NCBI RefSeq assembly: GCF_018403225.1
Contig: NZ_BOSG01000005.1
Span: forward strand, 62,001-126,000
From: Paenibacillus sp. J23TS9
GTDB lineage: Bacteria; Bacillota; Bacilli; Paenibacillales; Paenibacillaceae
Direction of reading: 5' to 3'
DNA length: 64,000 nt
In this document: piece after piece, positions 9,190 to 18,262 of the stretch
Position numbering within the stretch: the stretch's first letter is position 1
How the letters are laid out: the number at the start of each line of letters is the position of its first letter
Translations under genes and position numbers: made by a program
The notes under the pieces: generated by a model
Database searches by the model: none
What the model was told of the DNA's origin: nothing
What the model saw: the letters and a program-made list of their open reading frames with translations, nothing else

Positions 9190-10026
9190 ATGAAAAATTC
9201 CTTCGTTATTCTCCTCAAATCGCCCAAGTTCATGATCGGAGCACTTCTGTTCCTGCTCATGCTGGCTCTCGTGCTGATCTATCCCCAAATCAACCGGAAG
9301 GATCCGCTGGAGATGATGGCTCTTGCTTTCCAGCCGCCGGATGCGAATCTATGGCTTGGCTCAGATAACTTCGGACGCGATCTGTTTCTGGAGCTGATGT
9401 ACGGCATTCAGACCTCCATCCGGGTAGGATTGATCGCAGGGGTGTTCGCAACAGTCATCGGTCTCATCATCGGTCTTGCTTCGGGATACATCGGCGGCAT
9501 GGTCGATAATATTCTGACAGCCATCACCAATATTTTTATCGTCATACCATCCTTTGTCATTCTGATTCTAATATCGGTAAGTATCAATTCGCGCAGCTCA
9601 CTGGTGACGGCGATTATTATCGGCATTACCAGCTGGCCGTGGACCGCGAGGGCCGTGAGGGCACAAACCACGTCACTCCGGGGACGCGACCATGTTCATA
9701 TCGCCAAAATTTCCGGCCACAGCACACCAAAAATTATCGTGTTTGAAATTCTTCCTTATATTGCATCATATGTCGTTATGGCCTTTGTTCTACAGACGGC
9801 ATCAGGCATCCTGTCGGAGGCGTCGATTTCCATGCTGGGCCTTGGTCCTTACAATACCATTTCGCTTGGCATCATTATGAACTGGGCACTGGTGTTTGAA
9901 GCGCCGGTGGCAGGGGCATGGTGGGCATTTATTCCTGCGGCGCTGTCGATCGCGCTGATCACGTTCTCCCTGTATATGATGAATACGGGCATGGATGAAA
10001 TATTCAATCCGAAGATAAGGAGTTAG
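9190..10026 (+). CDS. ABC transporter permease, OppC/DppC family
   Basis: A 278-residue membrane protein. Near the N terminus it has the OppC-type sequence [11 protein letters not shown], followed by five to six membrane helices and an EAA-type loop around [16 protein letters not shown] 9190 has GGAGGA (9176-9181) before it, and the previous gene stops at 9188, so the two permeases are translationally coupled. Confidence 0.9.
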   Translation: MKNSFVILLKSPKFMIGALLFLLMLALVLIYPQINRKDPLEMMALAFQPPDANLWLGSDNFGRDLFLELMYGIQTSIRVGLIAGVFATVIGLIIGLASGYIGGMVDNILTAITNIFIVIPSFVILILISVSINSRSSLVTAIIIGITSWPWTARAVRAQTTSLRGRDHVHIAKISGHSTPKIIVFEILPYIASYVVMAFVLQTASGILSEASISMLGLGPYNTISLGIIMNWALVFEAPVAGAWWAFIPAALSIALITFSLYMMNTGMDEIFNPKIRS

Positions 10027-10030
10027 GCGT

Positions 10031-11041
10031 ATGAGCACTCATATTCTGGAAGTCAGCGGCCTCAAAACATACTATAAAACCAGACTCAAGGAAAAGGTAT
10101 TCGCTGTAGATGGTGTCGATTTTGAGCTGGAGGAAGGAAAAACGCTGGGGATCGCAGGCGAGTCGGGATGCGGGAAATCCACGCTGGCTCTCAGCCTGAT
10201 GGGCTTTTATTTCCCGCCACTGCATTACGGAAGCGGGTCCATCCGAATCCACGGAAACGACATTATGAAGCTCAGTAAAGAGCAGCTCCGCTCGCAGGTG
10301 TCAGGCCGCGAAATCGCATATATTCCACAGGCAGCCATGAATGCGCTGAATCCGACGCTGCGGATTATCCGCTTTATCGAGGATATTTTGAAGGAGCATC
10401 GCCCTGAATTATCCAAAAAGCAGGTGTGGGAGCTGGCGGCAGAGCGCTTCAAGACACTCAATTTACCCGAAAAGGTGCTGAAGTCGTATCCGAATGAGCT
10501 ATCCGGCGGGATGAAGCAGCGGACCGTCATCGCGATTTCGACCATTTTGAATCCCAAGGTATTGATTGCGGATGAGCCGACCTCTGCTCTTGATGTTACT
10601 TCGCAAAAGGCGGTCATCAAGCTGATGAAGGATTTGCTGGATAAAAAGTATATCCGTTCGCTGGTCTTTATCACGCATGAGCTGCCGCTTTTATATCATG
10701 TCACGGACGACATTATGGTCATGTATGCGGGTGAAATCGTCGAGAGAGGGACGGCGGAGCAGATGATTTTTGATCCGGTCCATCCCTATACGAAAAAATT
10801 AATGGGCTCCATTCTCGTACCGGAGGAAGGCATGAAGGGGCAGAAGCTGGCGGCGATTCCCGGTGCTCCTCCGAACTTGAAGCAGGTCCCCCCAGGCTGC
10901 CGCTTTGCGGAGCGCTGCACGTATGCACAAGATGAATGCCGTGTCGGAAAAGTACCGGTTCATACGAACGGAAGCAACCAATACCGCTGCCATTTTGAAA
11001 CGGAAATTCTGAAGGAGTGGTATGCGCATGAGCAATCGTGA
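10031..11041 (+). CDS. ABC transporter ATP-binding protein, OppD/DppD family
   Basis: A 336-residue cytoplasmic ATPase. Walker A is GESGCGKST (43-51), the ABC signature LSGGMKQR (157-164) and Walker B VLIADE (177-182). The C-terminal oligo_HPY region keeps the cysteine cluster (CRFAERC...C...C) typical of OppD/DppD subunits. The ATG has GGAG about eight bases upstream. It pairs with the next ATPase, whose start overlaps this stop. Confidence 0.93.
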   Translation: MSTHILEVSGLKTYYKTRLKEKVFAVDGVDFELEEGKTLGIAGESGCGKSTLALSLMGFYFPPLHYGSGSIRIHGNDIMKLSKEQLRSQVSGREIAYIPQAAMNALNPTLRIIRFIEDILKEHRPELSKKQVWELAAERFKTLNLPEKVLKSYPNELSGGMKQRTVIAISTILNPKVLIADEPTSALDVTSQKAVIKLMKDLLDKKYIRSLVFITHELPLLYHVTDDIMVMYAGEIVERGTAEQMIFDPVHPYTKKLMGSILVPEEGMKGQKLAAIPGAPPNLKQVPPGCRFAERCTYAQDECRVGKVPVHTNGSNQYRCHFETEILKEWYAHEQS

Positions 11042-11831
11042 GCTATTGATCCGGGGTAAGGACCTGACCAAGGTGTTTGGTTACGGAACTCAGAAGACAA
11101 CGGCCGTTGATGCGGTGGACTTTGACTTTCATAAGGGGGAGATCATTTCCCTTGTTGGGGAGAGCGGAAGCGGCAAAACCACCTTGGCAAAAATGATGAT
11201 GGGACTCCTTAAGGAATCAGGCGGCAGCATCGAGTATAAGGGAAAGCCTCGACGCTTGAAATCCCATTCCGACCGGAAACGGTACTGGAAGGATATCCAG
11301 GCGATTTTTCAGGACCCGTTCTCGTCCTTTAATCTCTTTTACAGAGTAGAGAAGCTGCTGATAGACTGCATCAAGCTGCAGGGACTGAAGCTCAGCAAGG
11401 AGGAGCAGTACCTCAAAATGAAGGAGGCTTGCTCCTTCGTCAATCTCAAATTTGAGGAACTGCACAACAAGTATCCGTTCGAGTTGTCCGGCGGACAGAT
11501 GCAGCGGCTGATGATTGCCCGTATCTTTATGCTGCATCCCAAGGTACTCATCGCTGACGAACCGACCTCCATGGTCGATGCCTGTTCCAGATCTACGATT
11601 CTCGATATGCTGCTGAAGCTGAGGGATGAGAATGAGATGACGATTATTTTTATCACTCATGATGTGGGTCTGGCCTACTATGTGAGTGATACGATTTATA
11701 TTATGGAAAAGGGGAAAATCGTAGAGAGCGGTCCCGCGGAGGAAATCATTCTGAACCCGCAGCACAGCTATACGCGGCAGCTGATCAGCGACGTGCCCAA
11801 AATCCACTCGGCCTGGGACCTGGGCTCATAG
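11022..11831 (+). CDS. ABC transporter ATP-binding protein, OppF/DppF family
   Basis: A 269-residue ATPase with Walker [10 protein letters not shown], signature LSGGQMQR and Walker B VLIADE. It lacks most of the C-terminal oligo_HPY extension found in many OppF proteins. ATG 11022 and ATG 11028 are both possible, since the AAGGAG site (11012-11017) is four or ten bases away. It overlaps the preceding gene by 20 bases and closes the five-gene importer operon. Confidence 0.9.
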   Translation: MRMSNRELLIRGKDLTKVFGYGTQKTTAVDAVDFDFHKGEIISLVGESGSGKTTLAKMMMGLLKESGGSIEYKGKPRRLKSHSDRKRYWKDIQAIFQDPFSSFNLFYRVEKLLIDCIKLQGLKLSKEEQYLKMKEACSFVNLKFEELHNKYPFELSGGQMQRLMIARIFMLHPKVLIADEPTSMVDACSRSTILDMLLKLRDENEMTIIFITHDVGLAYYVSDTIYIMEKGKIVESGPAEEIILNPQHSYTRQLISDVPKIHSAWDLGS

Positions 11832-11859
11832 GATGCTGACCCGTAGCACGGAACATGTA

Positions 11860-11902
11860 AAAAAGGATAGAGCCGGAAGGAATCCGGACCCTATCCTTTT
11901 TA
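11860..11902. terminator. Bidirectional terminator between convergent genes
   Basis: AAAAAGGATAG (11860-11870) pairs with CTATCCTTTTT (11891-11901), with inner arms CCGG and CCGG. A-run and T-run flank the stem, so it can stop both the importer operon and the minus-strand gene. Confidence 0.85.
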
Positions 11903-11929
11903 TCATTTTGCAGAAACCGATGCTGCAGA

Positions 11930-12808
11930 TTATGGCGCCATATAGCGGCCGTTTTCCTGTACAACCCGGAACTTTGCGCCCTTTTGCTGGATAACGGTCA
12001 GGTTACTGCCTTCTGCACCGTACCATTCCACACCGAGTGCATAACCGGCCTTACTGTATGATACGAACAGCAGATTGAAATCATCCGCGCTAATTTGGCC
12101 GCCGTCATCCACACGCCATGTCGACTGCGAATCATTGTTTCCAACGAAGTCCTCGAATACCATTCCACCTTTATCGACAAGCACGAGGCTGGCGAGCGGT
12201 TTGCCGCTTCCTTTCACAAATTTCACGAGACCGATCTGGATACCGGAGGTGGTCGTAGCGATCAGGCCTTGACTGGCAACCTTGCGGTTTTTCGTTTTTT
12301 CGATAGCCTGGATTGTTTTTTGGCTGAACTTGCCTTTTTGGACCGACTTAAGAGCCAGGAAGGTATGACCCTGGAATGCGTTTTTTGCAGCGAGAAGAAC
12401 ACTGTCATTGCTGTTGAGCTTGTTTGACGCGTAGGTCAGCTTAAACAGCTCGCCTTCATCGTTTTTAAAATTGTTGGCGTTTTGTCTGCCGTCACTTTTG
12501 CTGGACATTTTTTGATGCTTCAAGTAACTCACGTTAAACTGCTTCCCGGGAGCATACAGCACAGAGGTGAGCGTTTTAGGACTTGGATGGCTTTTGCCGG
12601 GATCTCCGATGAGTCCGAGGATTTGTTTACCCGTTTGATCTGTATATCCAAACATCAGCTGGTCAGCGCGCAGTTCACCGACAGGGGCCTTGATCGGGTT
12701 GGCTTTACTTTTTGCGGTTGCGGGCGCCGCAGAGGCTCCGGCGAAGGAGGCAAATACAGCCACACTTAATAATAGGCTCAATAGCATGGCGGAAATATGT
12801 TTTTTCAT
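11930..12808 (-). CDS. Secreted protein of unknown function
   Basis: A 292-residue protein with a clear Sec signal peptide (Lys-rich start, long hydrophobic core, cleavage near ASAAPA at about 28). The mature part is soluble and rich in Ser, Lys and Gly, with no cysteine and no cell-wall anchor that I recognise. I do not recognise the family. The start is well supported: AAAGGAGATC lies about seven bases upstream of the ATG. It is monocistronic and convergent to the importer operon. Confidence 0.8.
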   Translation of the reverse strand: MKKHISAMLLSLLLSVAVFASFAGASAAPATAKSKANPIKAPVGELRADQLMFGYTDQTGKQILGLIGDPGKSHPSPKTLTSVLYAPGKQFNVSYLKHQKMSSKSDGRQNANNFKNDEGELFKLTYASNKLNSNDSVLLAAKNAFQGHTFLALKSVQKGKFSQKTIQAIEKTKNRKVASQGLIATTTSGIQIGLVKFVKGSGKPLASLVLVDKGGMVFEDFVGNNDSQSTWRVDDGGQISADDFNLLFVSYSKAGYALGVEWYGAEGSNLTVIQQKGAKFRVVQENGRYMAP

Positions 12809-13103
12809 TTCATTGATCTCCTTTGAGGGAAATTTTTACTGTAGTGTTCTTTTATTCAGACGCTTAAAATTCCAATTTGTTTCATTAATTCCATGGAATT
12901 GACTGTATCTTGCGGGTGTTTTTCTTTTTCGAAAAAAATTTATTGAGTGTCTCCAGACTATTAAAATCCAGTATATCCCATTATATATTACTCCTCGCCG
13001 GAAACATGTTATCTCCCGAAAGGCGGTATAAAAGAAAAAAGGCTGCAGGGAAACGGTGAGGGGGGCTGGTAATTATTGCTGTGCAGCGCTTACAAAGCGT
13101 ATA

Positions 13104-13132
13104 TTTACAGATGGCAGGTTCTGATTTAAAAT
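13104..13132 (+). promoter_or_regulatory. Promoter of the gluconate operon
   Basis: TTTACA (13104-13109), a 17-base spacer and TAAAAT (13127-13132). An operator starts 13 bases after the -10 box. A half-conserved cre-like sequence ends at 13094 (right half AGCGCTTACA only). The leader before gntR would be about 250 bases. The rest of the 580-base gap (12809-13390) holds nothing else I can support. Confidence 0.65.
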
Positions 13133-13144
13133 AATGAAGTCCGA

Positions 13145-13164
13145 AAGTTGTCGACAAGTATACC
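13145..13164 (+). promoter_or_regulatory. GntR operator, copy 1
   Basis: AAGTTGTCGACAAGTATACC lies around the expected transcription start of the gnt promoter. Its core resembles the Bacillus GntR operator ATACTTGTATACAAGTAT. An identical 20-mer lies before gntP. Confidence 0.75.
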
Positions 13165-13390
13165 TGCATGCAGCCATGAATGATTGGAGGACTTAAACTT
13201 TTTCCGGGATGTTGGTATGTCATTGCATCGATATGATAAAATCCTATTATAAAACAGGATTTGCAAAATTCGATTATTAGCCGCTCCGGCTGCATTACAT
13301 AGACGAATGAACTCGTTTCGATCTATCTACTGCTGAAGACAAGCTGCTATTTGGTGTTTTTGCAAAATCTTCAAATAGGAGAGTTGAGTC

Positions 13391-14071
13391 ATGTTGCAGT
13401 ATCCTTCAGCCTGGTTGCAAAATGCGTCTCTGGGAGAAACGATTGCCTGTGAACTCAGGCTGCGAATAATAAATGGAACGATTAAGCACGGCGAGGTCAT
13501 ATCGGAGAACTGGGTGGCTTCAGAGTTCGGAACGAGCAGGTCCCCTGTCCGGGAAGCGTTAAAAACGCTCTCCAGCGAAGGACTGATCCGTCTCGAACGG
13601 ATGGGGGCTGTTGTGATCGGTCTGAATATTACGGATGTGGAAGAACTGTATGATGTCCGATTTTTAATTGAAAGCTTTGTTCAGCAGCGGTTGACCCAAA
13701 CGGATGTCGAAGGGCTGCTCGAGAATCTTCGGCGGATTGTCGACAAAATGGAACTGGCGATGAGGCATAATGACGCTGTAGAGTTTTCATATCAGGATCT
13801 GTCATTCCATGAAGCCATCATTATGGCAGTTGATCATAACCGCATTTTGCATTTGTGGAAAAGCATACGCCCGATCGTCATGACCGTGATGCTGATTACG
13901 ACGGAAGAGGTTTTTTCCAAAGGCGAAAAAAAGCTGCATACGGTTATTGATAAACACCGTACGATTATGAAGGGACTGGAATCCCGGAATAGAGATGTGG
14001 TGAAGCAGGTCGTTCAGGATTATTTTGCTGACTCTAGGAAAACGCTTCATAGCAGTATCTCCAGTCAATAA
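13391..14071 (+). CDS. gntR: GntR/FCD-family regulator, gluconate operon repressor
   Basis: A 226-residue cytoplasmic regulator with an N-terminal winged helix (about 13-75, containing TSRSPVREALKTLSSEGLI) and a C-terminal FCD ligand-binding domain (about 85-215). ATG 13391 follows TAGGAGAG. It is the first gene of an apparent gntR-gntP-gntK unit and is flanked by two copies of a GntR-type operator, so autoregulation with gluconate as inducer is the likely scheme, as in Bacillus subtilis. The context makes the name fairly safe. Confidence 0.88.
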   Translation: MLQYPSAWLQNASLGETIACELRLRIINGTIKHGEVISENWVASEFGTSRSPVREALKTLSSEGLIRLERMGAVVIGLNITDVEELYDVRFLIESFVQQRLTQTDVEGLLENLRRIVDKMELAMRHNDAVEFSYQDLSFHEAIIMAVDHNRILHLWKSIRPIVMTVMLITTEEVFSKGEKKLHTVIDKHRTIMKGLESRNRDVVKQVVQDYFADSRKTLHSSISSQ

Positions 14072-14084
14072 TGCTGCCTGCAGC

Positions 14085-14104
14085 GCATGTTCAAGGGAAC
14101 ATGC
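14085..14104 (+). other. Intercistronic hairpin gntR-gntP
   Basis: GCATGTTC (14085-14092) and GAACATGC (14097-14104) flank a four-base loop directly before operator copy 2. There is no T-tract, so it is more likely an mRNA processing or stability element than a terminator. Confidence 0.45.
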
Positions 14105-14110
14105 AGCTTG

Positions 14111-14130
14111 AAGTTGTCGACAAGTATACC
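14111..14130 (+). promoter_or_regulatory. GntR operator, copy 2
   Basis: AAGTTGTCGACAAGTATACC is identical to copy 1 over all 20 bases and lies 77 bases before gntP. It could act as an auxiliary site for repression by looping, or control an internal promoter (a TATGAT box is present near 14158). Confidence 0.7.
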
Positions 14131-14206
14131 ACGAAAAATCAAATGCTGGATAAATGGGTATGATATTCATAATTAAACCAGACAAAGAATAAGGGAGGAA
14201 ATTTAG

Positions 14207-15568
14207 ATGTCCAGTATATTCGGCATGAGCCACAATTGGACGCTTCTCATTTGGACTCTGATAGCAATTGTATTTCTGATTGTATTTATCGCTAAATTCA
14301 AATGGAATCCGTTTGTTACACTGCTGTTGTCAGCTTTGATTCTCGGTTTTTTGACTGGCATGAAACCGCTTGATATTGTTGACTCGGTGACCAAAGGCCT
14401 GGGTGGAACGCTGGGCACCATTGCCATCGTTATTGCTCTCGGTACGATGCTCGGCAAAATGATGGCCGAATCCGGTGGCGCGGAGCAAATCGCTACAACC
14501 CTCGTGGACCGCTTCGGCGAAAAACGGGTTCACTGGGCTATGATGATCGTCGGTTTTATCGTCGGCATTCCCGTATTTTTTGAAGTGGGCGTTATTTTGT
14601 TGATTCCTATTATTTTTACCGTGGCGCGCAAAACAAAGATGTCTCTTCTCCAGATCGGCATTCCGATTTTGGCTGGCTTGTCTACCGTGCACGGCTTGGT
14701 TCCCCCGCATCCGGCGCCAATGATCGCGATTGATGCTTATAAGGCAGATTTGGGTAAAACAATCCTATATTCCCTGATTGTGGGACTACCTGCTGCCATC
14801 GTGGCGGGACCATTGTTCGGCAAATGGATCGGCAAACGGATTCAGGTCGAACCGCCTGCACAGCTAGCCGACCAGTTCTCGGCAACCAGTACACGCAAGC
14901 TGCCGGGCTTCGGGATTACGTTGTTTACGATTTTGCTTCCGGTTATCCTGATGTTAATCGGTTCGATCGCCAAAATCATTGATCCCGAGGGTGTTCGAGG
15001 GATCACGGTTTTCTCCGAATTTATCGGACATGAGGTTATTGCACTACTGATTGCCGTCGTTTTCTCCTTTTTCTCGCTTGGTTTTTCACGCGGATTTACA
15101 AAGGATCAAGTCTCCAAGTTTACGAGTGAATGTCTTGCTCCGACAGCAACGATCATTTTGATCATCGGTGGCGGCGGAGCATTCAAGCAGGTGCTCATTA
15201 ATAGCGGTGTAGGTGATGCCATAGCACAGATTGCAACCTCCGCGCATGTAAATATTATTTTGTTCGCATGGTTTGTGGCTGCGCTCATCCGTGTCGCAAC
15301 CGGCTCTGCTACAGTCGCTATGACAACGGCAGCAGGCATTGTAGCTCCGGTACTCGCGCTGAATCCCGGCGCAAATGTTGAATTGGTCGTTCTGGCAACA
15401 GGCGCAGGTTCCATTGTTCTGTCGCATGTCAATGACGCCGGTTTCTGGATGGTAAAGGAGTTTTTCAATATGTCCGTTCCGCAGACGCTGAAATCATGGA
15501 CTGTCATGGAAACGCTGCTGTCGGTTGTGGGACTTGCTATCATCATGGCAATCAGCCTGTTTGTATAG
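14207..15568 (+). CDS. gntP: Gluconate:H+ symporter, GntP family
   Basis: A 453-residue membrane protein, close to the usual GntP length (about 450), with 12 or more hydrophobic segments. Family motifs visible include LGTMLGKMMAESGGAEQIA and LVPPHPAPM. ATG 14207 is preceded by GGGAGGAAA. It sits between the gluconate-type repressor and gluconokinase, so gluconate import is the natural role. Confidence 0.92.
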   Translation: MSSIFGMSHNWTLLIWTLIAIVFLIVFIAKFKWNPFVTLLLSALILGFLTGMKPLDIVDSVTKGLGGTLGTIAIVIALGTMLGKMMAESGGAEQIATTLVDRFGEKRVHWAMMIVGFIVGIPVFFEVGVILLIPIIFTVARKTKMSLLQIGIPILAGLSTVHGLVPPHPAPMIAIDAYKADLGKTILYSLIVGLPAAIVAGPLFGKWIGKRIQVEPPAQLADQFSATSTRKLPGFGITLFTILLPVILMLIGSIAKIIDPEGVRGITVFSEFIGHEVIALLIAVVFSFFSLGFSRGFTKDQVSKFTSECLAPTATIILIIGGGGAFKQVLINSGVGDAIAQIATSAHVNIILFAWFVAALIRVATGSATVAMTTAAGIVAPVLALNPGANVELVVLATGAGSIVLSHVNDAGFWMVKEFFNMSVPQTLKSWTVMETLLSVVGLAIIMAISLFV

Positions 15569-15626
15569 CCAGATAGGGATACTGTGGGATCCTAAAGTTT
15601 TAGTAATGAAGAAAGAAGGTTGAAAC

Positions 15627-17165
15627 ATGAGCAGTAAAATGATGATCGGCATCGATATCGGAACGACAAGTACAAAAGCCGTTTTGTTCGAAGAGAATGG
15701 AAAGGTCGTGGCCAAGGGCAGTGAAGGATATCCCCTTCATACCCCCACTTCGTCGATTGCCGAACAGGATCCAGATCAGATCTTTACCGCAGTCATACAT
15801 TCGGTAAAGCAGGCCATGGAGAAAAGCGGGACAAGCCCTGAACAGATCATGTTCGTTTCCTTTAGTTCGGCGATGCACAGCGTCATTCCGGTCGATCCGG
15901 ATGGTAAGCCGCTGATGAACTGCATTACCTGGGCAGACAACCGCAGCGCCGAGTGGTCGGAGAAGTTGAAGAAGGATCTGAACGGGCATGAGATCTATCT
16001 GCGAACAGGAACGCCGATTCATCCGATGTCACCTTTGACAAAACTGTTGTGGCTGCGTCATGAGAAACCGGAAATCTTCGGCAAGGCGGGCAAGTTCATT
16101 TCCATCAAGGAGTACGTTTTCGCGAAGCTGTTTAATCAGTACATTATCGATTATTCGATTGCATCCTCAACCGGTATGTTTAATCTGGAGCAGCTGAGAT
16201 GGGATGAGGAAGCGCTAAAGGTTGCCGGCATCGGGCCAGATAAGCTATCTGAACCGGTTCCTACCACGCATTCGGTAACAGGACTGAACCCTGTATTTGC
16301 TGAAGAGATGGGGCTTCTGGCCTCTACTCCTTTTGTTGTCGGAGCCAGTGACGGGGTGCTGTCCAATCTGGGTGTGAATGCTATTGAACCGGGTGTGGTC
16401 GCTGCAACCATCGGGACCAGCGGTGCAATTCGCACCGTAGTAGACCGCCCCGTGACGGATCCCAAAGGACGCATCTTCTGCTATGCCTTGACGGACAAGA
16501 TGTGGGTGATCGGCGGACCGGTCAATAACGGAGGCATGTTATTCCAGTGGGTACGAGATGAGTTTGCTGCATCTGAAGTGGAGACGGCGAAGCGTCTTGG
16601 CCTGGATTCCTATGACCTGTTGACCCGGATCGCAGAGCAGGTGAGCCCGGGCTCCGATGGACTGCTCTTCCATCCCTATCTGACCGGGGAACGGGCTCCA
16701 CTGTGGAATCCGGATGCACGCGGTTCCTTCTTCGGCCTCACGATGCATCACCGCAAGGAGCATATGATCCGCTCCGTTCTGGAAGGCGTCATTTTTAATA
16801 TGTATACGGTTCTTCTGGCGATGGAAGAAATCATAGGCCGTCCTACCAAGATTCATGCAACAGGCGGTTTCTCGCGCTCTCCGCTGTGGCGTCAGATGAT
16901 GGCCGATATTTTCGATCAGGAAGTGATCGTGCCGGAAAGCTATGAAAGCTCCTGTCTGGGAGCGGTGGTCCTTGGGCTGTACGCCCTTGGCAAGACAGAT
17001 TCATTGCAAATCGTGTCCGGCATGGTTGGATCTACTCACCAGCATAAGCCAGTAAAGGCAAATGCACGTATTTACCATCAGCTGCTGCCGATCTTTATTC
17101 GAATATCGCGCAAGCTGGAAGAGGAATACAAAGCGATTGCTGATTTTCAGCGACAGATTTTCTAA
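15627..17165 (+). CDS. gntK: Gluconokinase, FGGY family
   Basis: A 512-residue cytoplasmic kinase of the FGGY sugar-kinase family. The N-terminal phosphate-binding loop GIDIGTTSTKAV is near residue 8, the second ATPase loop ATIGTSGAIR is mid-protein, and TGGFSRSPLWRQMMADIF is in the C-terminal half. It phosphorylates gluconate to 6-phosphogluconate for the pentose phosphate pathway. GAAAGAAGG lies upstream of the ATG. It follows gntP by 58 bases. No 6-phosphogluconate dehydrogenase (gntZ) follows, unlike in Bacillus subtilis. Confidence 0.92.
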   Translation: MSSKMMIGIDIGTTSTKAVLFEENGKVVAKGSEGYPLHTPTSSIAEQDPDQIFTAVIHSVKQAMEKSGTSPEQIMFVSFSSAMHSVIPVDPDGKPLMNCITWADNRSAEWSEKLKKDLNGHEIYLRTGTPIHPMSPLTKLLWLRHEKPEIFGKAGKFISIKEYVFAKLFNQYIIDYSIASSTGMFNLEQLRWDEEALKVAGIGPDKLSEPVPTTHSVTGLNPVFAEEMGLLASTPFVVGASDGVLSNLGVNAIEPGVVAATIGTSGAIRTVVDRPVTDPKGRIFCYALTDKMWVIGGPVNNGGMLFQWVRDEFAASEVETAKRLGLDSYDLLTRIAEQVSPGSDGLLFHPYLTGERAPLWNPDARGSFFGLTMHHRKEHMIRSVLEGVIFNMYTVLLAMEEIIGRPTKIHATGGFSRSPLWRQMMADIFDQEVIVPESYESSCLGAVVLGLYALGKTDSLQIVSGMVGSTHQHKPVKANARIYHQLLPIFIRISRKLEEEYKAIADFQRQIF

Positions 17166-17185
17166 AAACATATCATGACTCACAT

Positions 17186-17226
17186 CAAGCCTGCATGACG
17201 ATCGAAATCGTCATGCAGGCTTTTTC
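17186..17226 (+). terminator. Terminator of the gluconate operon
   Basis: AGCCTGCATGACGAT (17188-17202) pairs perfectly with ATCGTCATGCAGGCT (17207-17221), followed by TTTTC. Confidence 0.92.
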
Positions 17227-17409
17227 GCATACCCCACAAATTAATGGAGCATTAGAAAAAAATGGTTGCCAAAACAAAAAACTTGAAAGATAATTAATCA
17301 CACAAAATATAGGCCTTGAGATGTAGAACCAAAGGTTCTGTAATGGGGCTGGAACAAGCTTTATATAGTACATAAGATGTAGAAATTAATTCAGACAGGA
17401 GAGTATGTA

Positions 17410-18225
17410 ATGAAAAAGATTTGCCCGAAATGCCATCATGCCAATGACTACGGGAATTTTTGCGAGGAATGCGGGACGAGGCTGCTCGACGGCGAAGCAT
17501 CCGCCCGGACAGAGTCTGCCCCGGCATCAGAAGGACCGGTATATCCCGTGTATGGAGGCCATGCTCCCGGATCTGCCGGGCAGCCGTCTACCGGACAAGC
17601 TTACCTGCAGAATGCGAAGCATGTATCGAAGCTGTATTTCAGCTATTTCGCTGATGTGATGAAGAAGCCGTTTGCCTATGCGCAAAATACGGGCCGCGAA
17701 CAGTTTGTTAATGGATTAATTACGATTATGATCTTCTCGCTGATCATTCCGCTGATGATTTACCTGGGATTTCATGACTATGCCGAATTTATCGGAAGAG
17801 GCGCTTTTCTGACAATCGTTCTTAAGCCATTTGTCGGATATGTGGTGTTTATGATGCTTCTTGTAACCTATACCTTTCTGGCCGTGAAATTTTCCAAGGT
17901 GAACGCCAGCTATCAGGATGTAGCCGGAAGATTCGGAGCATTGCTGGTGCCGTTCACATGCAGCTTTTTGCTTTCTTTCGTACTGACACTGCTCGATGCC
18001 AAAATTTTTGTCTATTTTCTGTTGATCGGTTTTATCGGGTCTCTATTCACGGTACCTGCACTTGTAATCAGCAGCTATACTAAGGAGAATCGCACCGGAC
18101 TTGATACGGTATACGGTACGATTTTAACCTATGTGCTAACATTCCTTACGCTGTACATCATGGGGAAATTGCTGCTCAGCTCGATTGATTATCTGATGAA
18201 CAGCAGCCTATCGCCGTTCTTCTAA
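17410..18225 (+). CDS. Zinc-ribbon integral membrane protein
   Basis: A 271-residue protein. A four-cysteine zinc ribbon (C5, C8, C18, C21) is followed by a low-complexity linker (about 25-70) and then five or so membrane helices (about 95-260). The start has CAGGAGAG before ATG 17410. It lies 38 bases before a TcaA/YvbJ-like zinc-ribbon gene, so the two probably act together at the membrane. I do not recognise a specific function; a Yip1-like or DUF-type permease fold is possible. Confidence 0.8.
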   Translation: MKKICPKCHHANDYGNFCEECGTRLLDGEASARTESAPASEGPVYPVYGGHAPGSAGQPSTGQAYLQNAKHVSKLYFSYFADVMKKPFAYAQNTGREQFVNGLITIMIFSLIIPLMIYLGFHDYAEFIGRGAFLTIVLKPFVGYVVFMMLLVTYTFLAVKFSKVNASYQDVAGRFGALLVPFTCSFLLSFVLTLLDAKIFVYFLLIGFIGSLFTVPALVISSYTKENRTGLDTVYGTILTYVLTFLTLYIMGKLLLSSIDYLMNSSLSPFF

Positions 18226-18262
18226 GCAGCATACCCAATATACAAGCGGAGGTTGAAGCAGC

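Noticed and set aside
12981..13295. Minus-strand open frame of 104 codons
   Set aside because: It runs across the gnt promoter and operator and has no protein-like composition.
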